From Gracilimonas tropica DSM 19535 (lineage in GTDB: Bacteria; Bacteroidota; Rhodothermia; Balneolales; Balneolaceae), in the NCBI RefSeq assembly GCF_000375425.1, contig NZ_AQXG01000004.1, forward strand, positions 62,001-126,000: DNA of 64,000 nt, read 5' to 3'. A program made the translations under genes and the position numbers. The notes under the pieces were generated by a model, which was given only the letters and a program-made list of their open reading frames with translations, made no database searches and had not been told where the DNA came from. Below, one piece after another: positions 45,248 through 52,018 of the stretch. Within the stretch, counting starts at the first letter, position 1. Each line of letters starts with the position of its first letter.

Positions 45248-45282
45248 ATAAGCAGTAACGGAAAAACAAAAAATTAAAATTT

Positions 45283-46443
45283 ATGTCCCGTACCTCCCTC
45301 CCGGCAAACCTCAAACTTGGATTTTTAGGCGCCGGTCAGCTGGCACGCATGAGTTCCCTTCAAGCTTTTCGTTTTGGAATTCAAGTAGCCGTTTTCTCGG
45401 ATCGAACCGAGAATGAGCCCATGCAATTTATGACCCCTTTTTCTACTTCCGGATCATTTGAATCGGTGGATGATATGGTGGCTTTTGCCAAAGATTGCGA
45501 TGTTATCACCCTGGAAAATGAATTCATCAGCTCCGACATCCTCAAAGAAGTGCAGGAAAAAAGTGGCACGCCCATTTTTCCATCTCCAGACAGCTTTTCT
45601 CTGATCGAGAATAAACTGATTGAAAAACAAACTTTTGAGAATGCCGGAATTCCCGTTACTCCCTATAGATTAGTGAAAAGTGAAAGTGATATCGAAGCAT
45701 TTGGAGAAGAACATGGCTGGCCTTTTCTACTCAAATCTTCCAAGGGCGGGTATGATGGTTATGGCAATGAAACGGTTAAAGATCTGAAGTCTGCTAAGGA
45801 GGCTTTTGATAATTTGGGTGGCAATAAAGGCCGGGATATTGTAGCGGAAGCTTTCGTAGATTTCACCAATGAAATTGCCGTTCAGGTCGCCCGGAACGAA
45901 ACCGGTCATGTGGTGTATCCTTGTTGCGAGACGGTGCAGGAAAATCATATCTGTGTAGCTGTTTTATCTCCGGCTCCAGTAGAAGAACGGTTTCAAAAAA
46001 GAGCTCAGGAATTAGCGCTAAAAGCCACGGAGGCCATTGATGGGAAAGGGATTTTTGCCTTTGAATTCTTCCTTACCAAAAATGGCGAAGTTTTGTTGAA
46101 TGAATCGGCTCCACGACCGCACAACTCCGGTCATTACACTATTGAAGGGACCGTGGCTTCTCAATTCGAAAACCATGTTCGGGCTGTGCTGGGACTTCCT
46201 CTCGGTTCAACCCAATTAAACAAACCGGCCGTTGCCATGATCAATTTGCTAGGCACACATCAACGTCCGGCTGAAACGGATCATATCACAGAGGCGCTTA
46301 AAACCGAAGACGGGCATCTGCACGTGTATGGCAAGATCGACAGTAAAGTAGGCCGAAAAATGGCGCATTATACCTTACTTGGAGACAATCTTGAAGAAAC
46401 CTATAAAAAAGCACTACATGTGACTCGTAAGATTGAGATTTGA
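45283..46443 (+). CDS. purK: 5-(carboxyamino)imidazole ribonucleotide synthase
   Basis: Purine biosynthesis enzyme that joins bicarbonate to AIR using ATP, giving N5-CAIR. It has 386 residues, the usual length. An N-terminal pre-ATP-grasp domain (LKLGFLGAGQLARMSSLQAF) is followed by the ATP-grasp fold (ENKLIEKQTFENAGIPVTPY, PFLLKSSKGGYDGYGNETV, and the metal site EFFLTKNGEVLLNESAPRPH with HNSGHYTIEG). PurE, which uses its product, is encoded 62 bases downstream, so the pair forms a pur operon. The spacer carries a short heptad repeat right after the stop codon. Confidence 0.97.
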   Translation: MSRTSLPANLKLGFLGAGQLARMSSLQAFRFGIQVAVFSDRTENEPMQFMTPFSTSGSFESVDDMVAFAKDCDVITLENEFISSDILKEVQEKSGTPIFPSPDSFSLIENKLIEKQTFENAGIPVTPYRLVKSESDIEAFGEEHGWPFLLKSSKGGYDGYGNETVKDLKSAKEAFDNLGGNKGRDIVAEAFVDFTNEIAVQVARNETGHVVYPCCETVQENHICVAVLSPAPVEERFQKRAQELALKATEAIDGKGIFAFEFFLTKNGEVLLNESAPRPHNSGHYTIEGTVASQFENHVRAVLGLPLGSTQLNKPAVAMINLLGTHQRPAETDHITEALKTEDGHLHVYGKIDSKVGRKMAHYTLLGDNLEETYKKALHVTRKIEI

Positions 46444-46444
46444 A

Positions 46445-46472
46445 ATTCTGAATTCTGAGTTCTGAATTCTAT
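46445..46472. repeat. Heptad tandem repeat in the purK-purE spacer
   Basis: ATTCTGA, ATTCTGA, GTTCTGA and a partial ATTCTAT stand in a row, beginning two bases after the purK stop codon. The motif is rich in self-complementary GAATTC. It recalls the octamer repeats elsewhere in this window but is a different sequence. Confidence 0.6.
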
Positions 46473-46505
46473 CTTACCGAAAATTAAATTAAAGCAAAAA
46501 GCACA

Positions 46506-46991
46506 ATGAGTACACCGATTGTAGGAGTGGTAATGGGCAGCGATAGTGACTGGCCCACCATGAAAGAAGCTGCTGATATTTTAGATCATTTTGGAGTGCC
46601 TTATGAAAAAAGGGTCGTTTCTGCTCACCGCACGCCGGATGTAATGGCCAATTACGGGAAAGAAGCCCGGGAACGTGGGATCAAAGCCATTATAGCCGGA
46701 GCCGGCGGCGCTGCACATCTTCCGGGAATGTTGGCAAGTCACACTACCCTGCCGGTTATTGGTGTTCCGGTAAAAACTACTGCCCTGGGTGGCGTGGACA
46801 GCCTTTACTCTATCGTACAGATGCCCAATGGTATTCCGGTGGCTACCGTTGCTATCGGAAAGGCAAAAAATGCCGGATTGCTGGCCATTCGAATGTTGGG
46901 AATGAATGATGAATCGTTGGCTGAAAAGCTGGAGGCCTATCATCGGGAGATGGCTGAAGAATCAATGAAGAAGACAGACAATTTAAAATAG
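46506..46991 (+). CDS. purE: N5-carboxyaminoimidazole ribonucleotide mutase
   Basis: Class I PurE of 161 residues that rearranges N5-CAIR to CAIR, the step after PurK. Motifs: [20 protein letters not shown] (about 6-25), [10 protein letters not shown] with the catalytic His (about 39-48), [17 protein letters not shown] (about 69-85), and [20 protein letters not shown]. The presence of purK next door confirms the bacterial two-step route rather than the class II direct route. It starts with ATG after an A-rich leader. Confidence 0.98.
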   Translation: MSTPIVGVVMGSDSDWPTMKEAADILDHFGVPYEKRVVSAHRTPDVMANYGKEARERGIKAIIAGAGGAAHLPGMLASHTTLPVIGVPVKTTALGGVDSLYSIVQMPNGIPVATVAIGKAKNAGLLAIRMLGMNDESLAEKLEAYHREMAEESMKKTDNLK

Positions 46992-47040
46992 AATACGACT
47001 TTTGCTTCCTGCATTAGTTGTACTTAATGTTCACATAAGC

Positions 47041-47057
47041 TTTGTGAAATTCACAAA
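47041..47057. promoter_or_regulatory. Perfect 8-bp dyad upstream of RRM protein gene
   Basis: TTTGTGAA-A-TTCACAAA is an exact inverted repeat around one base, 83 bases before the RRM gene ATG. It has operator size and symmetry. The regulator is unknown. Confidence 0.45.
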
Positions 47058-47140
47058 ATAGCGTACTTTTGAAGTTGGAATCACGATCTAACTTGTGATG
47101 ATCATTTTTCCAATTTCAATTTTAAACACACTTAGACATT

Positions 47141-47386
47141 ATGAACATTTATATCGGAAACCTGAGTTATGGCGTTTCCAGTGATCAACTTAGAGAAGTT
47201 TTTGAGGCTTACGGTTCTGTAAGTTCAGCAAAAGTAATTACTGACCGTAATTCGGGGCGTTCTAAAGGATTCGGTTTTGTAGAAATGGATAACAAAGCGG
47301 AAGCAGAAGCTGCCATTGAACAATTGGATGGGGCAGAAATTGATGGACGTCCTGTTAAAGTAAACGAAGCAAAGCCTCGTAATTAA
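47141..47386 (+). CDS. RRM-type RNA-binding protein
   Basis: An 81-residue single RNA-recognition-motif protein, of the group known in cyanobacteria and Bacteroidota as cold- or stress-induced RNA-binding proteins. RNP2 is IYIGNL (3-8) and RNP1 is KGFGFVEM (about 43-50), and the fold ends in [13 protein letters not shown] without a Gly-rich tail. It has a single-gene layout with a dyad upstream and a terminator downstream. Its role is probably RNA chaperoning or mRNA control, parallel to the two cold-shock genes in this window. Confidence 0.95.
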   Translation: MNIYIGNLSYGVSSDQLREVFEAYGSVSSAKVITDRNSGRSKGFGFVEMDNKAEAEAAIEQLDGAEIDGRPVKVNEAKPRN

Positions 47387-47411
47387 ACGTACGCTTATTT
47401 CTTTTTTACTC

Positions 47412-47443
47412 AAGCCTTTCTCATTTCGGGAAAGGCTTTTTTA
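47412..47443 (+). terminator. Rho-independent terminator of RRM gene
   Basis: AAGCCTTTC pairs with GAAAGGCTT (47412-47420 with 47430-47438) around a 9-base loop, followed by a T-rich tract. It lies 25 bases after the stop. Confidence 0.9.
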
Positions 47444-47507
47444 TTGGGTAACTTTTTGGTGTGAATTCAGTACGAACACGCAACTTTCAATCAACGGAGT
47501 TTTTATT

Positions 47508-47828
47508 ATGATCATGACCACTACAAATACCATCGATCACAAAACCATCAAAACTTATAAAGGTATTGTGACCGGAGAAGCGATTCTTGGGGCAAATATC
47601 TTTCGGGATTTTTTTGCAGGCATTCGTGACATCGTTGGAGGGCGTTCCGGGGCTTATGAAAAGGAATTACAATCAGCCCGTAAATTGGCTTTTGAAGAAA
47701 TGGAGATGAAAGCCAACAGTGTAGGCGCAAATGCCATTGTAGCCATCGACATTGATTACGAAACCATCGGTGCCAACGGAAGTATGCTGATGGTTTCTGT
47801 TAGCGGTACGGCGGTTTTGGCAGAATGA
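47508..47828 (+). CDS. YbjQ/UPF0145 heavy-metal-binding-domain family protein
   Basis: Cytosolic protein of 106 residues from the conserved YbjQ family of unknown biochemical role. Family features are [40 protein letters not shown], and [20 protein letters not shown] followed by the beta-rich end. Its TGA stop is the first three bases of the repeat element that fills the gap to dnaJ. Confidence 0.9.
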   Translation: MIMTTTNTIDHKTIKTYKGIVTGEAILGANIFRDFFAGIRDIVGGRSGAYEKELQSARKLAFEEMEMKANSVGANAIVAIDIDYETIGANGSMLMVSVSGTAVLAE

Positions 47829-48357
47829 TTAAGTGATAAAGTGATGAGTGATGAAGTGAGTTTTTAAACTTTATGGGCTGTTCTTCTATCAGAAATCATA
47901 TTCAATAAGAGTTTTATGATTTTTGTGATCAAGTAAATTCTTTTTGAGGCTAACTCAGGAGTTAGAATATGTCGGCTCTTGAAATACCATCCTCTTGCTT
48001 CTGGAGCAGAACCAAAAGCAATTTCATAAAATCGGGCTTTCTCTTTATTAGAGATTCTGGAATAACCCTCCGAAATATTAGCACTTATAGATCCACTTGA
48101 TCTAATTAACTGGTCGGCCATAGAAAAATATTTGCTTTGAATTATTTGCTGGGTATCAAACCAGCACAAATCAGCCAAATACAAAGAAAGGCGTTATGCT
48201 TCGATTCTCTATAAAATATCATTCTTAAGATCAGGGTGAACTTGTTCTTCCCATTCTGTATAAATCATAGCTCTTCTTTTTGTTATAGTAAGAGCTACGA
48301 AAAACTAATTCCTTAAAATATTTTAATAAAAATACTTCATCACTTTTCACTTAATCA
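47826..48357. mobile_element. Palindromic octamer-ended element B carrying a decayed four-helix-bundle (IVP) gene
   Basis: The ends are inverted repeats, left TGATTAAGTGATAAAGTGAT.. (47826-47847) and right the complement of TGATTAAGTGAAAAGTGATG.. (48337-48357), identical apart from one extra base on the left. Both are made of degenerate AAGTGATx octamers. The left arm begins at the ybjQ stop codon and the right arm ends nine bases from the dnaJ stop, so the element is the whole intergenic gap. It contains one gene, an IVP-family pseudogene. Size and cargo recall the intervening sequences inserted in 23S rRNA genes of other bacteria. Confidence 0.7.
47864..48268 (-). pseudogene. Four-helix-bundle protein (23S rRNA intervening-sequence family, TIGR02436), two in-frame stops
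   Basis: Reading from ATG 48268 the frame encodes an N-terminus typical of the family (MIYTEWEEQVHPDLKNDIL), then TAG, RIEA, TAA, and runs on in the same frame as RLSLYLADLCW to the stop at 47864. Relatives usually have W and Y where the two stops are, so each is explained by one base change. The body has the family signature MADQLIRSSGSISANISEGY, KARFYEIAFGSAPEARGWY and IIKLLLNMISDRR. A 106-residue remnant could start at TTG 48184, but I consider the gene dead. It is the cargo of the palindromic element 47826-48357. Confidence 0.82.
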
Positions 48358-48366
48358 CTCACACTC

Positions 48367-49551
48367 CTATCCAAACATATCTTTCATGCGGGAGAAGAAA
48401 TTCTTCGCGTTGTCATCAGCATTGGAGGCATCAAAATTTTCTGAGCCTTTAAGTGATTCAATTGCCTTTTTCTCAGAGTCCGACAGGTTCTCAGGTATAT
48501 ACACATTTAACCGAACGTATTGATCGCCTTCACCTGTATTATTTAATCCTTTGATTCCCCTGCCACGCATTCTTAGCATTTTGCCGGGTTGGGTTCCCGG
48601 GTCAATTTTAAGCTTGGCTTTGCCTTTCAGAGTAGGAACCTGAACTTCGGTTCCAAGAATAGCATCAGGGAGACTTAGCGTCAGGTTGTAGTAGATATTA
48701 TTCCCATCACGCTGAAAATGTTCGTGCTCTTTTTCTTCGATCAGAACAATTAAATCGCCTGCAGAACCTCCGCGACGACCGGCATTACCTTGCCCTCTGA
48801 GGGTGATGTAATTTCCATTGGAAACACCCGATGGAATATTAACCTTAATGGTTTCTTCGCCTTTTACCCGGCCTTCTCCGTTACACTTGGTGCATTTATT
48901 CTTGATGATGCGGCCATCGCCATTACAAGTAGGACAGGCCTGCACATTTACCATCTGTCCAAGCATAGTACGAGTAACCTGGCGGACTTCCCCCATTCCA
49001 TTACAAGTAGAGCAAGTTTCAAAATCGGAATTTGTTTCAGCTCCGGTACCACCGCACTTATCGCACTTTATCTGTTTTTTGATCTTGAGTTTTTTCTCTG
49101 CTCCAAATGCGATCTCTTCCAGGGTTAACGGCATGCGGATCTTCATATCCGAGCCGGGCTGCCCCGGTTCTCTGCTCCTTCGGGAACGTCCTCGCCGCCC
49201 TCCGCCAAAAGCTTCTTCACCAAAAAATCCAGACCCAAAGATATCACCAAAACGGCTAAAAATATCTTCAAAGCCCATGTTGTCGAAGTCGACACCGGCT
49301 CCACCGCCAAAGCCACCCTGACCATTTACTCCCTGATGGCCAAACTGATCGTACCGGGCCCGTTTATCTTTATCTTTGAGGACTTCATACGCCTCAGAAG
49401 CTTCCTTGAATTTCTTTTCCGCATCGGCATCTCCCTTGTTACGGTCGGGATGAAACTTCATCGCCTTCTTGCGATAGGCTTTTTTTATTTCCGCTTCCGA
49501 AGCGCCTTTATCAACGCCCAGTATTTCGTAATAATCTCTTTTAGTAGACAT
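48367..49551 (-). CDS. dnaJ: Chaperone protein DnaJ
   Basis: Hsp40 co-chaperone of 394 residues that delivers unfolded proteins to DnaK and stimulates its ATPase. The J domain has the HPD motif (FHPDRN, about 34-38). A Gly/Phe-rich linker (about 75-125) is followed by four zinc-binding CxxCxGxG repeats ([32 protein letters not shown]) and the C-terminal substrate domains ([12 protein letters not shown] and [17 protein letters not shown]). grpE starts upstream on the same strand and ends ten bases before dnaJ, so grpE-dnaJ is an operon. dnaK is not in this window. Confidence 0.98.
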   Translation of the reverse strand: MSTKRDYYEILGVDKGASEAEIKKAYRKKAMKFHPDRNKGDADAEKKFKEASEAYEVLKDKDKRARYDQFGHQGVNGQGGFGGGAGVDFDNMGFEDIFSRFGDIFGSGFFGEEAFGGGRRGRSRRSREPGQPGSDMKIRMPLTLEEIAFGAEKKLKIKKQIKCDKCGGTGAETNSDFETCSTCNGMGEVRQVTRTMLGQMVNVQACPTCNGDGRIIKNKCTKCNGEGRVKGEETIKVNIPSGVSNGNYITLRGQGNAGRRGGSAGDLIVLIEEKEHEHFQRDGNNIYYNLTLSLPDAILGTEVQVPTLKGKAKLKIDPGTQPGKMLRMRGRGIKGLNNTGEGDQYVRLNVYIPENLSDSEKKAIESLKGSENFDASNADDNAKNFFSRMKDMFG

Positions 49552-49560
49552 AAATTTGGT

Positions 49561-50145
49561 TTACTCGCTTACAATTACTTTTGCATGTCGGATTGTCCTG
49601 TTTCCGATCTTGTAGCCACTTTCCAGCACTTGCAACACCACATCGCTGCCGGTTTCCTCATCCGGAGCCGGTTGTTTCATCATGGCATCATGGAGGTTAA
49701 CATCAAAAGGAACACCGGTCTCATCGATGCGCTGAACTCCGTGCTTTTCAAGAACACTTTTGAATTTTTCGGCCACCAGTTGCACCCCTTCAAGAAAGCT
49801 ATTTTCGATCTTGGATTCCTCAGCGGCTTTCAGGGTTCTAATGAGATCGTCTGCAATGGGCATGAAATCTTCCAAAGCACCTGCTTTGGCTTCCTCAAAC
49901 AACTGCACTCGCTCTCTTTTAACTCTTTTGCGAACATTTTCCAGTTCCGCAGCTTTTCTCAACAAGCTGTCTTTAGTAGAAGTCAGTTCTTGTTCGAGTT
50001 CTTGTATCTTGAGGTCTCTTTCGTCCTTTTCAGCTTCTTTTTCTATTTCTTCCTGTGTAACATCCTGCTCAGCAGATGATTTCTCTTTAACATCAGCCTG
50101 TTGCTGAGTTTTTGCTTCTTCTTCCTGAATACGTTCTTTACTCAT
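49561..50145 (-). CDS. grpE: Nucleotide exchange factor GrpE
   Basis: GrpE of 194 residues that releases ADP from DnaK. A long acidic, Gln/Glu-rich, coiled-coil N-terminal part (about 1-60) precedes the long helix and the conserved core AAELENVRKRVKRERVQLFE, ALEDFMPIADDLIRTLKAAE, FKSVLEKHGVQRIDETGVPF and the ending VLESGYKIGNRTIRHAKVIV. It is followed by dnaJ. The spacer upstream carries an inverted repeat that is a candidate stress operator. Confidence 0.97.
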   Translation of the reverse strand: MSKERIQEEEAKTQQQADVKEKSSAEQDVTQEEIEKEAEKDERDLKIQELEQELTSTKDSLLRKAAELENVRKRVKRERVQLFEEAKAGALEDFMPIADDLIRTLKAAEESKIENSFLEGVQLVAEKFKSVLEKHGVQRIDETGVPFDVNLHDAMMKQPAPDEETGSDVVLQVLESGYKIGNRTIRHAKVIVSE

Positions 50146-50186
50146 GTAAGCTTTGTGTGGGTATTAAGATTTTCGTCTGTTTCGCA

Positions 50187-50227
50187 TTGGTTGAAGCAAA
50201 TAGCATGCCATCAGTTTGCTGAACCAA
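50187..50227. promoter_or_regulatory. Imperfect 13-bp inverted repeat upstream of grpE-dnaJ
   Basis: TTGGTTGAAGCAAA (50187-50200) and TTTGCTGAACCAA (50215-50227) are complementary except for a one-base gap and one mismatch, around a 14-base spacer containing GCATGC. It lies about 42 bases before the grpE start. It is not the CIRCE sequence (TTAGCACTC), which I looked for and did not see. A chaperone-gene operator or leader hairpin is possible. Confidence 0.4.
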
Positions 50228-50278
50228 CCGAAATGACAAAGTTACTTTTTTCTGACAAAACCTTTGGTACCTGACATA

Positions 50279-50312
50279 AAAAAACCCTGCATACTGTTAG
50301 TTATGCAGGGTT
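50279..50312 (-). terminator. Terminator of the SGNH lipoprotein gene
   Basis: AACCCTGCATA (50283-50293) / TATGCAGGGTT (50302-50312) is a perfect 11-bp stem. The A tract to its left on the plus strand gives the U tract on the minus strand, 35 bases after the stop. Confidence 0.92.
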
Positions 50313-50346
50313 AAGATTTAGTTTTTAATTATCAGTGCTTTGACTT

Positions 50347-51999
50347 TCAGCTTCCTCCCTGCTGACTCACGCAATCCCCTGCACAAACCTGAACACTTGG
50401 TAGATTCAAGACATTAAGTTCAGGAAGCGAAGCTCCAAAAGTACTTTCAATAGTTTCTAAGACATCATTTACTAACAATGCATTACCCCTTTGATTAGGG
50501 TGAATCCCATCTGTGGAAAAAACACCATTAGGACTAAAATCGGGAGCTAATGAAGTTCCAGATACCCTAACACCAAGTACTCCATCACTTAACCCAAATA
50601 GGTCAGCAAAAGTACCGGTTGCAGCATTTGTACTATGAAAAGCTATTCGGGTTGAATTAGCATTGGCTCCCTGTACTATTTGTTGCATGATTCCATTGAG
50701 TGTTTGACGACGGGTTTCAATTTCAACAATCTCATCAACTGTAAGTGTGTACTCGTCACCCAGGGGAACAACAACACCGATCTGAGACTGAGGATTGTTA
50801 GGATCAGCTAAAGTTCCTAAAACAGAACCTGCAGAAAGTAGTACCAACTCATCTCCAACCTGCGTATCTCCCATCATAGGTCGTGCTTGCTCATAGGGTA
50901 CCAATGCGGCACGTTGCTGAGCAGTAATAGCACCTGCTTGTTCCAATTGGTCAAATTTTGGACCTAGGTCTTCAAGATTATCATCAATGATAAGAATTGG
51001 ATTTGCACCGGCTTCATAGTTTACTTTTCGCATGGCTGCATCATCAGCATCATGCCCCAAATTAGCTACAATTGCATCCAAAGCAGCATTGAAACCTGCA
51101 AATCCCTGGTTCAAGGCCCCAGCTGTTTGTTCATCCAAAAAAATTTGATCGTAAGAAACGGCTCTGAAGTATGGTATCGCCAATATTGGCGGAATATCAA
51201 GTACGACACCTTTCAGATCAGGAACTTGCATTAAGCTGTTGATCACAGCGCTGAACCGAGTTTGATAATCAGCTGTGGAAGTAAAGATGGCATCGTTGGT
51301 TGCTCCGCTGATGGTATAACCTAATACATCGTTATTACCGATCCACAAAGAAAAGAAGGTAGGTTCTGCACTGATTGCATCTTGTAAGATTGTGGATCCG
51401 GTTTGTCCATCTTGACTTGGGTTACTTGCAAAACGTGCATAAAATGGACTATAAGCCGGGTTTTGAGGAGAATTCGGTCCACCTGTAGCTGGAGTCAATA
51501 ATTGGCCTACTTGTATACCCGGTACTCCAAAGTTATTCAAATCAGCGGTAGTCCCGGAATAGGGTGAAATCGGATCCCCATTTATTACCGGTGATGGTCC
51601 GGGAATGTTTGTATCCAGTTTAAACCTACCCAATACTCCTAATTGGGAGTTTGGATTTTCAACAGCGGTATTGAAGCCATTTTCAGAGTTAATGTCTGGT
51701 TGATTGAAACTGTCGGTTCCGCCAACCACTTCAAATTGAGAATTCATTAAAGCTGCAATAGAATTTTGCTGCCCCGCGTCATAAAGTGCCGCATCCATAT
51801 AGCCAGCCGTAAGAGAGTTACCAATGGCCACATAATTACTCAGATCAGCTTCACCTGCAGTATAATTAGCCGAAGGTGGTTCTGGTAATGGATTATTCGC
51901 AAGACGATCATCAATCAATGATTGTTCCTGTCCTTCACAACCCGTGAAAACCACGGCTGTTAATAAAAGTAGTTTTGATAGTTTTTTTAAGCGTTTCAT
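50347..51999 (-). CDS. SGNH/GDSL-family esterase lipoprotein
   Basis: Outer-membrane-anchored lipid or ester hydrolase of 550 residues. The signal peptide ends in the lipobox FTGC (Cys about 21). SGNH blocks: the catalytic Ser in AIGNSLTAGYMD (about 57-68), a Gly block NNFGVPGIQVGQL, block III FSLWIGNNDVLGY with Asn, and block V STDGIHPNQRGNALL with the Asp-His pair. The chain is longer than simple GDSL enzymes, with inserts between blocks. It ends 19 bases downstream of a TonB-dependent receptor gene on the same strand, so receptor and esterase are a probable uptake pair. Natural ester unknown. Confidence 0.87.
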   Translation of the reverse strand: MKRLKKLSKLLLLTAVVFTGCEGQEQSLIDDRLANNPLPEPPSANYTAGEADLSNYVAIGNSLTAGYMDAALYDAGQQNSIAALMNSQFEVVGGTDSFNQPDINSENGFNTAVENPNSQLGVLGRFKLDTNIPGPSPVINGDPISPYSGTTADLNNFGVPGIQVGQLLTPATGGPNSPQNPAYSPFYARFASNPSQDGQTGSTILQDAISAEPTFFSLWIGNNDVLGYTISGATNDAIFTSTADYQTRFSAVINSLMQVPDLKGVVLDIPPILAIPYFRAVSYDQIFLDEQTAGALNQGFAGFNAALDAIVANLGHDADDAAMRKVNYEAGANPILIIDDNLEDLGPKFDQLEQAGAITAQQRAALVPYEQARPMMGDTQVGDELVLLSAGSVLGTLADPNNPQSQIGVVVPLGDEYTLTVDEIVEIETRRQTLNGIMQQIVQGANANSTRIAFHSTNAATGTFADLFGLSDGVLGVRVSGTSLAPDFSPNGVFSTDGIHPNQRGNALLVNDVLETIESTFGASLPELNVLNLPSVQVCAGDCVSQQGGS

Positions 52000-52018
52000 A
52001 ATAAAATCTCTTTTTAAA

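Noticed and set aside
46445-46472. CRISPR-like repeat array
   Set aside because: Units are 7 bases without spacers; no repeat in the window has CRISPR repeat-spacer structure, and no cas genes are present.
50146-50346. CIRCE element upstream of grpE-dnaJ
   Set aside because: The TTAGCACTC/GAGTGCTAA sequence is not present; a different inverted repeat is reported instead.
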